Shown here in pieces: positions 43,277-51,968 of a stretch of DNA of 64,000 nucleotides. Numbering within the stretch: the first letter of the stretch is position 1; the number at the start of each line of letters is the position of its first letter. The position numbers and the translations under genes were made by a program. The notes beneath the pieces were generated by a model. The model was not told where the DNA came from, did not search any database, and saw nothing but the letters and a program-made list of their open reading frames with translations. Source of the stretch: Alkalicoccobacillus gibsonii (GTDB taxonomy: Bacteria > Bacillota > Bacilli > Bacillales > Bacillaceae_D); contig NZ_JAEUZA010000003.1 of assembly GCF_016798245.1 (NCBI RefSeq), positions 365,194-429,193 on the forward strand. The letters are read 5' to 3'.

Positions 43277-44494
43277 CTATAAATCCGCTCGTAATGTAAC
43301 CATATCGCGGTGGAAGAAAATAAGTATTGAACACGTTGCAATCAACCCTCCTATGGCAATGGTGCGATGTGTGTCCAAAGCGTCTCCCAATACACCAGCA
43401 ATAAAAGCAGCTAGAGGAAGTAGGGCCATCGTAATAAATCGGCTACTCGCTTGAACCCTTCCAAGCATATGGGATGGTGTTAACTTCTGCCGTATCGTCT
43501 TTACAACAGGATTAAAGGAAGCCGCACAAAAGGTGCCAATGGCATTTGCAATCAGTAAGGGGACAAATGAATCCGCAAAGCCAAGCCAAATGAGAGAAGC
43601 ACCCCCGCCAAAGTACCCTAAAAAGAGGATGGTCCGTTGACTGGCAATCCTTCTCAAACTAATGGATAGAAATGAACCGGCGATGGCAGCAGCTCCTCCG
43701 AATGATAGAATCCACCCAATCTCAAGTGGAGTCAAACCGACTGTTGATTGAAGATGAAAGACTAATAGCGTAAGTGAAAACGTCACTCCAAAACTAATGA
43801 AGGCGCTGCCGATGTTTGTTAACAATAGAAGCTTCTCCGTATAAATAAAATGAAATCCTTCCCTCACATCCTGAAAGAATCCTCGAGTCGAAGGTTGTTT
43901 AGTTGGTGGTGGAACACGAATGAAAAATAGTGTCAGAAAGGCCAGAAAGAACCCAATACTGTTTGCAATTAACCCAATCCCCGGATGAACAAAAGCAATA
44001 AGCAGTCCTCCAAGAGTTGGACCAATTAAAATGGTTGTATGGTAGAGACTTGACTCTACTGTATTTGCAAGAGGAAGATCTTCTTTTTTAACGATAGAGG
44101 GAATCACGGCAAACTGCGCCGTATTATAAATCTGCGTGCATAAGCCGATGACGATTGAAGCCATAATCAACGTGATGAAATGAAGCATGTCTATCATATA
44201 AAGCATGCTTAGTAGCAAAAGGATTAAGGCCCTTATGAAGTCGCTTAAAAGCAGTAAGGTTCGTCTGTGATACCGATCAATAAAAGGCCCGATAACAGGC
44301 ATGAACCAGACTGTTGCTTGTCCGACTGCAGCAATCGTCCCCATAGCAACAGCTGAACCTGTTAGTGATAGAACAACAAGTGGAAGGGCTATTAGATAAA
44401 TTTGTGCACCGGCAAAGGAGGCGAGATTGCCTCCCATCAGCCAGTAAAACGAGCGGTTTTTATGCAGCGAATGTACAGCCTCACTCATTCTCAT
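43277..44494 (-). CDS. MFS transporter (probable drug or metabolite exporter)
   Basis: A 405-residue major facilitator protein with about 12 helices. Family motifs are FIDRYHRRTLLLLSDFIRA after the second or third helix, GPTLGGLLIAF and the C-terminal FNPVVKTIRQKLTPSHMLGR, the last typical of the MFS_3/enterobactin exporter group. The start overlaps the end of the ArsR gene by 14 bp, so the two form an operon. Either ATG at 44494 or 44488 may be used after GGAAGGGTGG. The substrate is unknown; the pairing with a regulator suggests an inducible exporter. Confidence 0.88.
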   Translation of the reverse strand: MRMSEAVHSLHKNRSFYWLMGGNLASFAGAQIYLIALPLVVLSLTGSAVAMGTIAAVGQATVWFMPVIGPFIDRYHRRTLLLLSDFIRALILLLLSMLYMIDMLHFITLIMASIVIGLCTQIYNTAQFAVIPSIVKKEDLPLANTVESSLYHTTILIGPTLGGLLIAFVHPGIGLIANSIGFFLAFLTLFFIRVPPPTKQPSTRGFFQDVREGFHFIYTEKLLLLTNIGSAFISFGVTFSLTLLVFHLQSTVGLTPLEIGWILSFGGAAAIAGSFLSISLRRIASQRTILFLGYFGGGASLIWLGFADSFVPLLIANAIGTFCAASFNPVVKTIRQKLTPSHMLGRVQASSRFITMALLPLAAFIAGVLGDALDTHRTIAIGGLIATCSILIFFHRDMVTLRADL

Positions 44495-45545
44495 TCCACC
44501 CTTCCTTTAAATAATCAGTAAGGCCACGATGTATATCTATAAGCTTTGTTTTGTTTAAGCTGTACTTACTTTTGGTCGTTAAGACAAGTCTTGCTGAACG
44601 CAATTGGGTGAGGTGGTGATGTAGCGTCGATTTTGGCATGTCCAAAAGAGAGGCTAATTCCTGTAAGCTTTTATCCCCAGAAAACAGGAGTTTAACCATT
44701 TTTAAGCGAGCTTCATCTCCTAATGCTTTATACAATAGGGCAAGCTTTTTATCTGGAATGAGCGGATCGCCGGGAGTCATGCTTGCATTTGCAATTGGAT
44801 AGTAAAATACTTTTACCCCCTTAAGATCAGCAACGATCGTCCAAGGCCGGTATGAAAAGTGTGGAATGAGAACAACCTTTGTAACGTAGGGTTCGGGAGA
44901 ATAGTCAATTCCATCAGTTACATATGCAACGAATTCGTCCATCTGAGAATAGGTTCTTTGCTTAGCTCTTTTTGATTTGATGTCTCGGTTCAGCATGTCC
45001 TCTAATGAATGCTGCTTTGGTTTGATGATTTCTTGAAACCATCCTGTCATTACAGAAATAAGATGTTTCTTTAGCGGATCGATCTCAGTTGTACACAGGT
45101 ACATAATGTAGTCGGGCATAAATGAGATATGTTTGTTGGCGGAAGCAATCGATTTAATAGCACCAGAATCACCTTTAGCTGCCTTATTCACAGTCTCTTC
45201 TAGTTCTTGATTCAAATAAGGAAGACATTTTTTTCGTAATTCGGCTTCTTCCAGGGAATGGACAAATGATTGAAAGGAATCTAACGAATGGTTATCTAGA
45301 TGGTGCAGTAGCTGTAACAAGGCTTTCCATGTATTCCGAGTATGTACAGTATCCAATTCCGTTTTAAGTTGGCTAGAAATGATGTCCTGATTAATGGGAG
45401 CAAAGAAATCTTGTTCTGTTAGAGAATGATTGATCTTCTTATGTGTAATGGCAGCAATCCCTAAAGCGGCTTCCCATAAGAGAGAATACTTAAATTCAAT
45501 TGAGTAACCTTCTCTAAATGGATTTGAGTAATCAAGAATATTCAT
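44481..45545 (-). CDS. ArsR-family transcriptional regulator with large N-terminal domain
   Basis: A 354-residue protein. The C-terminal 90 residues are an ArsR winged helix (ALGDEARLKMVKLLFSGDKS, LASLLDMPKSTLHHHLTQLR). The N-terminal 240 residues resemble the uncharacterised domain often attached to such ArsR proteins, not a classical metal-binding region: I see no ArsR Cys-box. The ATG at 45545 follows AAAGGAGATGAAGGT; the ORF continues upstream without a site. It is cotranscribed with the MFS gene and divergent from a MerR/ABC pair. Confidence 0.82.
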   Translation of the reverse strand: MNILDYSNPFREGYSIEFKYSLLWEAALGIAAITHKKINHSLTEQDFFAPINQDIISSQLKTELDTVHTRNTWKALLQLLHHLDNHSLDSFQSFVHSLEEAELRKKCLPYLNQELEETVNKAAKGDSGAIKSIASANKHISFMPDYIMYLCTTEIDPLKKHLISVMTGWFQEIIKPKQHSLEDMLNRDIKSKRAKQRTYSQMDEFVAYVTDGIDYSPEPYVTKVVLIPHFSYRPWTIVADLKGVKVFYYPIANASMTPGDPLIPDKKLALLYKALGDEARLKMVKLLFSGDKSLQELASLLDMPKSTLHHHLTQLRSARLVLTTKSKYSLNKTKLIDIHRGLTDYLKEGWNENE

Positions 45546-45614
45546 ACCTTCATCTCCTTTATCTTCCATATTAATGTTAAGTATATAGGTGCAGATCGAA
45601 TAATTCAATATTTT

Positions 45615-45631
45615 TAGAATTTTAAATTCTA
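45615..45631. promoter_or_regulatory. Perfect 17-bp palindrome overlapping the arsR promoter
   Basis: TAGAATTTTAAATTCTA is fully symmetric around a central T. It overlaps the -10 of the predicted arsR promoter, so it is a strong candidate for the autoregulatory operator of the ArsR protein. Confidence 0.6.
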
Positions 45632-45656
45632 TAAAATTAGAATCATTTATTATCAA
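45628..45656 (-). promoter_or_regulatory. Promoter of the arsR-MFS operon
   Basis: On the minus strand TTGATA (45651-45656) and TATAGA (45628-45633) are exactly 17 bp apart. Confidence 0.6.
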
Positions 45657-45664
45657 GATTTTTC

Positions 45665-45695
45665 TTGCGCATGACGTAACGTCACGGGCTATACT
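45665..45695 (+). promoter_or_regulatory. MerR-type promoter with 19-bp spacer
   Basis: TTGCGC (45665-45670) and TATACT (45690-45695) are 19 bp apart, the overlong spacing used by MerR-activated promoters. The spacer holds a perfect palindrome TGACGTAACGTCA (45672-45684), the expected MerR-dimer operator. It lies 25 bp before the MerR start codon. Confidence 0.8.
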
Positions 45696-45719
45696 CTAGT
45701 TAGATGAGAGGAGCTAACA

Positions 45720-46472
45720 ATGGAGAAACGTTATACAATAGGAGAGTTTGCTAGGTTAACAGGAACAAATATAAGAACGTTACGGTTTTATCATAAGAAA
45801 AAGCTGTTAGTTCCTTCTTCATTTAATGAACAGGGGCACCGTTTGTATGGGAAGGAAGACTTATTTCTTTTCCAAAAGATCATTACATTTAAGTATTTAA
45901 ATTACTCATTAGATCAAATCGCCGACTTTATTCATGATGAGGAATTGAATTTAATTGAAACCATTTCGTTTCAGAAACGTCTACTTGTAGAGAAGCAAAA
46001 AAGCTTACAAAAGGTCATCGAATCATTAGAAACAGTTGAAGAGGTTGTTAATAGTGAGGTTGAGGTTAATGGAGACGTTATTCTTTCATTTATACACACG
46101 TTTCAACAAGGAGAAGAGCGGAAGCAGTGGTTATCGACCTTCTTATCACAAGATTTGGTGGAAGTACTCTTTTCACTTGAAACACAAAAACAATACTGGA
46201 TGCTATTGAGCGAGTTAGTGAACATAGTGAAAACGGATAGCCCAACAAGCGTTCAAGCACAAAGTAAGGTACTTGAGCTCTCATCTTCCATTTCTACCTT
46301 GTTTACGAAGGAAATGCTAGATGAGCTTGAAGAGAATGCTGAAAAGATAAAAGCAGCCCCACCTTTTCTTATGGATCAGGTAAGTGAAGAGATTGAACAT
46401 TATTTAATGGATATGCAAAAGGAGATGCAAAAAGATGAAGCAAACAGAGCAAGCGACAAACCAGCCACCTAA
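45720..46472 (+). CDS. MerR-family transcriptional activator
   Basis: A 250-residue regulator. The N-terminal helix-turn-helix with wing reads YTIGEFARLTGTNIRTLRFY; a coiled-coil dimerisation helix follows (LLVEKQKSLQKVIESLETVE), then an effector domain of about 130 residues without Cys clusters, so a drug-type rather than metal-type effector is likely. It overlaps the ABC exporter gene by 38 bp and sits behind a classical MerR promoter, so it should activate itself and the exporter. Ribosome site GAGAGGAGCTAACA. Confidence 0.92.
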   Translation: MEKRYTIGEFARLTGTNIRTLRFYHKKKLLVPSSFNEQGHRLYGKEDLFLFQKIITFKYLNYSLDQIADFIHDEELNLIETISFQKRLLVEKQKSLQKVIESLETVEEVVNSEVEVNGDVILSFIHTFQQGEERKQWLSTFLSQDLVEVLFSLETQKQYWMLLSELVNIVKTDSPTSVQAQSKVLELSSSISTLFTKEMLDELEENAEKIKAAPPFLMDQVSEEIEHYLMDMQKEMQKDEANRASDKPAT

Positions 46473-48201
46473 ATGGAAAGAATTTTGGCGACTATTAATG
46501 AACTACCGACCTTCCTACTGGCTAATGGGTGGCGCGATCATCCTTGGACTAGGGGAAACGATTCTATCTTTACTTGTCCCGCTATTAACGATGCAGCTTG
46601 TCGATATCTTGTCAGTCACCACGATATCAATGGGACTCGTAGCAGGACTTGTGGGAGTGTTTTTAGCACAAGCAGTGATGTCGGGCTTCTCCATCTATAT
46701 GATGACGCGTGTGGGTCAGCATATGATCGCAAAGCTTCGCGAGGATTTGTGGAAACATGTCGTGAAGCTACCGATTCCATTTTTTGATAAACGTAATTCT
46801 GGTGAGACCATGAGCCGTATTACAAATGACACAAATGTGGTGAAAGAATTTGTTGTCATGCAAATCATTCCGTTTTTCTCTGGACTCATTTCCATTATTG
46901 GCTCCGTGATTTTTCTATTAATCATCGACTGGAAGATTACATTAATGATGCTGGTGATTATTCCAATTGCGTTTGCAATCCTAATGCCTCTTGGTCGAAA
47001 AATGTATCGTGTATCTAAGGCAACGCAAGATGAAACGGCTGAATTTCAAGGAGATCTTGGTCGAGTATTATCTGATATTCGTTTAGTGAAGTCGTCACTT
47101 GCTGAACCAAAAGAAGAAGAAAAAGGGATCTCTAGAATTACAAAGCTGTTTACGTATGGGCTAAGAGAAGCCAAAATAAACGCAATTGTATCTCCGCTTA
47201 TGATGACCGTTAATTTGGTGATGCTTGTTTTCTTAATTGGTTACGGTGGGTTTCGAGTGTCCGAAGGGACGTTAAGTGCCGGATCGCTTGTCGCCATCAT
47301 TCTCTATATGTTTCAAATCATTGTCCCATTTAGTCAAATGGCTACTTTCTTTACACAATCGCAAAAAGCGATGGGGGCAACAGAGCGTATTCGGGACATC
47401 ATGAATGAGGCAGTAGAAACAGATCACACCGAGGAAAACTCTGAGCCATTAAGATCACGAGAAGGGCTGATTTTTGAAAATGTATCCTTTGGATATACGG
47501 AAGATAAACAGATTCTTGATCACTTATCCTTTACGGTAGAAAAAGGGAAGGTTACAGCTTTTGTAGGTCCAAGTGGCGCTGGTAAAACGACTGTATTTTC
47601 TTTAATTGAACGCTTTTATCAACCACAACATGGAGTAATTACGTATGAAGGCAGCAAGCTGGAGGATTTTCAGTTAAGAGAGTGGCGCAGCAAAATTGCG
47701 TACGTCTCTCAAGAAAGCCCAATGATGGCTGGAACCATTCGTGATAATTTGTCGTATGGACTTGATGGTGTTACAGATGAAGAAATTGACGTGGCGATTA
47801 AGCAAGCGAATCTGGGAGAATTTATTGAGGGACTACCGGACGGATATGATACGCAGGTTGGGGAGAGAGGCATTATGGTGTCTGGTGGTCAGCGCCAGCG
47901 TCTTGCCATTGCACGCGCCATCATACGTGATCCGGAACTCTTACTTCTCGATGAGGCAACCGCTCACTTAGATAGTACCTCAGAAAGCCTGGTTCAAGAA
48001 GCTCTCCAAGGATTAATGAAGGGAAGAACTACACTAGTTATTGCTCACAGGTTATCCACTGTAAGACATGCGGACCGGTTAATTGTACTTGAAAAAGGAC
48101 GTGCCACAGGAATTGGCACACACGATGAGTTAATTCAAACTCATGAGGTGTATAGAGAAATGGTTGAGCAACAGTTTGAAGCGGTCTCTGTCGGAGAGTA
48201 A
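46435..48201 (+). CDS. ABC exporter, fused transmembrane and ATPase domains
   Basis: A 588-residue half-transporter of the LmrA/BmrA type that works as a dimer. Residues 15-320 hold six helices; the ATPase follows with Walker A GPSGAGKTT, signature VSGGQRQRLAIARA, Walker B LLLLDEATAHLD and the His-switch region VIAHRLSTVRHAD. The start lies within the 3' end of the MerR gene after AAGGAGATGC. It probably exports a hydrophobic or cationic compound sensed by the MerR protein. Confidence 0.92.
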   Translation: MKQTEQATNQPPKWKEFWRLLMNYRPSYWLMGGAIILGLGETILSLLVPLLTMQLVDILSVTTISMGLVAGLVGVFLAQAVMSGFSIYMMTRVGQHMIAKLREDLWKHVVKLPIPFFDKRNSGETMSRITNDTNVVKEFVVMQIIPFFSGLISIIGSVIFLLIIDWKITLMMLVIIPIAFAILMPLGRKMYRVSKATQDETAEFQGDLGRVLSDIRLVKSSLAEPKEEEKGISRITKLFTYGLREAKINAIVSPLMMTVNLVMLVFLIGYGGFRVSEGTLSAGSLVAIILYMFQIIVPFSQMATFFTQSQKAMGATERIRDIMNEAVETDHTEENSEPLRSREGLIFENVSFGYTEDKQILDHLSFTVEKGKVTAFVGPSGAGKTTVFSLIERFYQPQHGVITYEGSKLEDFQLREWRSKIAYVSQESPMMAGTIRDNLSYGLDGVTDEEIDVAIKQANLGEFIEGLPDGYDTQVGERGIMVSGGQRQRLAIARAIIRDPELLLLDEATAHLDSTSESLVQEALQGLMKGRTTLVIAHRLSTVRHADRLIVLEKGRATGIGTHDELIQTHEVYREMVEQQFEAVSVGE

Positions 48202-48207
48202 TAAAAA

Positions 48208-48243
48208 GAAGCGAGCAATCCATTTTTATGGGGTGCTCGCTTC
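48208..48243. terminator. Bidirectional terminator
   Basis: GAAGCGAGCA and TGCTCGCTTC form a 10-pair stem between the ABC exporter gene and the convergent GNAT gene, flanked by A-rich and T-rich tracts. Confidence 0.75.
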
Positions 48244-48247
48244 TTCT

Positions 48248-49123
48248 TTAGGACTTTAATCCGTATGCAGACAGAGTATAGGTTTCTCTAAATTGAGCTT
48301 TTTTATATAAATGAATAGCTGCATCTGACTCCGCAGAAACGCAAAGGGTGATGGTTTGAATAGCAGTGAAAGAGAAGATCCAGGACGTTGCGGCATGGAG
48401 TAGCTGTGTCCCAATTCCTTTTCCTCGGGTATTGGCATCCACCGCAAAGAAATGGATATCTGATTCACCAAATTGTGGATCAACCTCAGCATAGATATAG
48501 CCTTTCGTTTTCTCGTTTTCTTTGTAAAGAAATAATTGATGCGTTGTATCGATGGAATCGATCATCTCATCTGCTGTAAAGTAAGCTTCTGGGAAGTGAG
48601 TCTGATGAAGAGCTGTGAAGGCTTCTTTATGAATATGTTCGAATGGCCCAATATAAGAGGTAATTTCCTGTGGATGATAAAGTGAACGTTCAAGTGTAAG
48701 GACAAAGTGATTTCCCTGAAATGTGGCGCCAAGTGTTTCAGCAAATTGGATTGCGTCTTTATTTGATATGTTTAAAAAGAAAGAGTATTCTTCTAGCGAT
48801 ATAGAGGCACGGTCAATCAATGCATTCCAGAGCTCAATCGCCTGATCCTCGTTCCAATCATTTTTAAAAAAAGGACCCCACACGTCTACCGAGCGCTCGT
48901 CTTTATCAATATCAAAGCCAAGGAACCCAATTAATTCTCCATTCATGAAGATTCCTAGAGCTGAATCCTCAAATGGGAGATCTGAAAAATCTTCTTCAAG
49001 GGAATGTTGAATTTCTTTTTCTACTGTTCCGATGTATCCAATATGCTTAGATGAATGCTGCTGACACTGTGAAATGAACATGGAAAGACTCTTAACATTT
49101 TTAATAGAATCTAGTCGTATCAC
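48248..49123 (-). CDS. GNAT-family N-acetyltransferase
   Basis: A 291-residue protein whose C-terminal half is a GNAT domain: IHFFAVDANTRGKGIGTQLL holds the acetyl-CoA-binding RGKGIG motif. The N-terminal half looks like a degenerate second GNAT module (GELIGFLGFDIDKDERSVDV). Translation starts with GTG at 49123 after AAAGGAGAGG. The substrate is unknown. Confidence 0.86.
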   Translation of the reverse strand: MIRLDSIKNVKSLSMFISQCQQHSSKHIGYIGTVEKEIQHSLEEDFSDLPFEDSALGIFMNGELIGFLGFDIDKDERSVDVWGPFFKNDWNEDQAIELWNALIDRASISLEEYSFFLNISNKDAIQFAETLGATFQGNHFVLTLERSLYHPQEITSYIGPFEHIHKEAFTALHQTHFPEAYFTADEMIDSIDTTHQLFLYKENEKTKGYIYAEVDPQFGESDIHFFAVDANTRGKGIGTQLLHAATSWIFSFTAIQTITLCVSAESDAAIHLYKKAQFRETYTLSAYGLKS

Positions 49124-49303
49124 TGATATCCTCTCCTTTACTCACTATATCTTAACATATAAAAGAAAGCGGTTTAACGAGAATGTGACAAGGGTAGACA
49201 GTGCAGGAGGGACAAGTAAACAATTCAAATAAATAGAAATTAGTGGCCCCACTTACATACAGCATACGAATCTCTCAAACCCAAAATGAGAAGGAGTTTT
49301 TTT

Positions 49304-50227
49304 ATGCAAAAAAAGTTCGCTACACCAGTTTGTCTTGTTGCCCTATTCACGCTTGCACTTCCGTATCAAGCCTTTGCTAATGAAGAAGAAAGTGCTACCT
49401 CGATTCTGGAAAAATCAAACAAAGCTATGCTTGAGCTTGAAAGCTATTCAAGTGAAACGAAGATTGAAATGACTATGATGGGCATGGGAGAAGAAGTGAC
49501 CATTAAGACAAGCTCTAAAGAAGATGTGATTCTGGATCCTTTTGCGATGCATCAAGTTGTTACGACTTCAATGGCAGGTGAAGAAGAAACATTAGAATCG
49601 TATTGGACAGAAGAAGGCTTTTATCAAGAGACAGCTGATGGTGAATGGGTTAAGCTCCCTGCTGAATTATCAGATGGTTTAGATGAATTAATGGAATGGG
49701 CTATGGCAAGTGATCAAGTAGAACAAGCGGAACTGTTTGGAGAAGACATGAGTGTAGAGGATAATGGAGATTCGTACATATTGACCTATGAGGGTGACGG
49801 TCAAGATTTAGAAGAAGCAATGAAGGAATGGATGGACATGTCTATGGGGCAGGACGAAGACATGATGATGGATGAACTAATGGCGGATATTACGTATAAC
49901 GACGTAAAGTATGAAATGACCATCGCAAAAGATACACATTATATGACTAATCTAATGATGCACCTGGATATGGACATGGAGGTTGAAGGTGAGACAACCA
50001 ACATGACACAAATGATTGAGATGGATGTCCATAACTTTAATGGTGTAGATTCAATTGAGGTACCAGCAGACGTGCGTGACAACGCTCAAATGCTTGAAGA
50101 TATGGAAGGTGGAGCATTACCAGATACAGCCACAAACAATCCTATGCTTATGTTAGCTGGTGGATTAATAACAGGACTTGGTTTATTGCTTTTTGTTCGT
50201 AGAAGAACATTGCAACCTTCCAAGTAA
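49304..50227 (+). CDS. Cell-wall-anchored protein with LPDTA sorting signal
   Basis: A 307-residue exported protein. The signal peptide ends around PYQAFANEEE. The mature part is very acidic and rich in Met and Glu and resembles LolA/LppX-like lipoprotein-carrier folds (SNKAMLELESYSSETKIEMT, DPFAMHQVV), as in the DUF6612 group. The C-terminus is a sortase signal: LPDTA at about residues 271-275, a hydrophobic helix, then RRRTLQPSK. The A instead of G at the last place fits class D sortases (LPxTA). The ATG at 49304 follows AGAAGGAG. No sortase gene is in the window. Confidence 0.78.
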   Translation: MQKKFATPVCLVALFTLALPYQAFANEEESATSILEKSNKAMLELESYSSETKIEMTMMGMGEEVTIKTSSKEDVILDPFAMHQVVTTSMAGEEETLESYWTEEGFYQETADGEWVKLPAELSDGLDELMEWAMASDQVEQAELFGEDMSVEDNGDSYILTYEGDGQDLEEAMKEWMDMSMGQDEDMMMDELMADITYNDVKYEMTIAKDTHYMTNLMMHLDMDMEVEGETTNMTQMIEMDVHNFNGVDSIEVPADVRDNAQMLEDMEGGALPDTATNNPMLMLAGGLITGLGLLLFVRRRTLQPSK

Positions 50228-50235
50228 CATAAGAA

Positions 50236-50263
50236 AAGGACTAGCTCTCAGCTAGTCCTTCTT
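50236..50263. terminator. Bidirectional terminator
   Basis: AAGGACTAGCT and AGCTAGTCCTT form an 11-pair stem followed by CTTT, between the anchored-protein gene and the convergent transporter gene. Confidence 0.75.
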
Positions 50264-50272
50264 TAATATCTC

Positions 50273-51532
50273 TTAACACAATGAATCCTTTGGTTTTGGA
50301 TTGGATAACCCGAATAGAGGGCGAATATATAATGCAAGGACTGTTCCAAGAATAGCCATCACAGCCCAAATCCAGCCATGTAAACTAAACGAAGCAATGC
50401 CTCCGAAATAAGCGCCAATATTACATCCATACGCAAGTCTCGCACCGTAGCCCATTAGTAATCCACCGATAACCGATGCACCGACAACCCCAGGCTTCAC
50501 GCGTTTTGGTCGGAACGTTCCCTGTAAAGCCGCCGAAACAAACGCACCAAGCATAATTCCAAAGTTTAGGACACTTGTTGAGTCCGCTAAAACCGTGCTT
50601 GATAATGCCTCGGCATTTGCGCCTGTGAAATAATCCCACGAAGCGACATCTACACCAACGAAATCTAAAACCTTTCCTCCCCAGAGTGCAAAGGCTGATG
50701 TGATGCCCCAAGGGGTACCACGTACAGCTAACACTAGTGCATTTAGCACAGCAAGGACAATCGCTGCAGAAAACAAAGGCCATGCTCCACGAAGGATCTT
50801 TTTAAAGCCCGTTGTAGTGGTTAGAGGCTTCATTTTAGGAGGGTTCTTCCATTTTGCAAATAGCACCGTTCCGAAATAAATGATTGCAAAGAGGGCCATT
50901 TGAAGAGCCCAGCCACCAAAGAAACCAAACCCAGTAGTCTCAGCAAGCGAAATTGGTCCAAGCGAAGGTGTTGTTTGCCAATAAGCTAAATGATAGGCAC
51001 CAATCACAGAACCGACAATAAAAAAGAAGAGCGTTACAACCATTGAGGAAGAGCCTCCCCCAACGGAATAAAGCGTTCCTGACGCACAGCCACTACCAAG
51101 CTGCATACCGATACCAAACATAAATGCACCGACTAATAAGCTGATGCCAACGGGTGATACATAGCCAGTTGGTTCAACGCCTGTAAAGCTAAAACCAGAC
51201 GAAAAGATAAGAGCAAACAACGTTGTTGCGACGGCAAGCATTAGCATATGAGCTTGAAGACCCTGCACGTTTCCAACAGAAACCAATCGACGGAAGGCAG
51301 ATGTGAATCCGAAGCGTGCATATAATAAGGCCATCCCCAAAGCAAGGCCAATTAAAAATAAGAACCCTTGCACCCAATCAACAACAAGGACCGTTGTTAT
51401 GAATAAAGCAATGATTGCAAGTAACCCAAGAATAACGTATGGCGTTTGAATCGATTGAAGAGGGCCCTTAACGGTTGTAGATCGCTGATCCCAATTGCTT
51501 GGAATATCTGATGATGATGATGACTGAGCCAT
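50273..51532 (-). CDS. tsuA: YeeE/YedE family transporter (TsuA-like)
   Basis: A 419-residue membrane protein with about ten helices, of the sulfur-transport family that includes the thiosulfate channel TsuA. The conserved Cys residues are visible in MQLGSGCASGTLYSVGGG and YGARLAYGCNIGAYFGG, the latter followed by ASFSLHGWIW. The ATG at 51532 follows GGAGGTTTTCAGATT. A TusA-like sulfur carrier (TsuB) usually lies beside tsuA, but none is found here. Uptake of thiosulfate is inferred from the family. Confidence 0.82.
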   Translation of the reverse strand: MAQSSSSSDIPSNWDQRSTTVKGPLQSIQTPYVILGLLAIIALFITTVLVVDWVQGFLFLIGLALGMALLYARFGFTSAFRRLVSVGNVQGLQAHMLMLAVATTLFALIFSSGFSFTGVEPTGYVSPVGISLLVGAFMFGIGMQLGSGCASGTLYSVGGGSSSMVVTLFFFIVGSVIGAYHLAYWQTTPSLGPISLAETTGFGFFGGWALQMALFAIIYFGTVLFAKWKNPPKMKPLTTTTGFKKILRGAWPLFSAAIVLAVLNALVLAVRGTPWGITSAFALWGGKVLDFVGVDVASWDYFTGANAEALSSTVLADSTSVLNFGIMLGAFVSAALQGTFRPKRVKPGVVGASVIGGLLMGYGARLAYGCNIGAYFGGIASFSLHGWIWAVMAILGTVLALYIRPLFGLSNPKPKDSLC

Positions 51533-51691
51533 AATCTGAAAACCTCCGTTCAAAGTAATAAAAATGTAAAAACAAGACGATATGGTGTATACCCAAAAGA
51601 ATTGTATTTAAAACCAATAAGTCTAATCGGATATTATAACAGATAGAAATAGATTACAAGAGTAGCGTCTTAATTAATATAGAACCAGGTT

Positions 51692-51937
51692 GGGACATAA
51701 CATAAATCACTCACAAAAACACGAACATAGCAACAAATCCGCTGCAGGAGAATCCCTCGCTTTCCACGGGAATGGCCTCAGCCCCTGTAGCGGAAAACCA
51801 CCACTACAGTGTCTTCACCGCGTACTTTTCCGTAGGAGTGTCGGGTTCTCCTTCCGCTCGTTTTGCAAAAATCAAATAGCGAATGATTCGATGGTTGAAT
51901 CATTCGCTATTTTTGCGTTTATTTTTAGTTATGTCCC
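51692..51937 (+). repeat. Dispersed intergenic repeat, copy 4
   Basis: 246 bp with perfect 10-bp terminal inverted repeats GGGACATAAC and GTTATGTCCC. The hairpin at 51875-51911 reads AATAGCGAATGATTC/GAATCATTCGCTATT: relative to the other copies one G-C pair has become A-T on both sides. The core shows CCGCTGCAGGAGAATCCCTC, GCGGAAAACCACCACTACAG and GGGTTCTCCTTCCGCTCGTT. It ends 31 bp past the 3' end of the small membrane protein gene at 51969 and lies upstream of the tsuA promoter region. Confidence 0.87.
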
Positions 51938-51968
51938 AGGCTCGCTCTTACTATCTACTTTTTTCACA

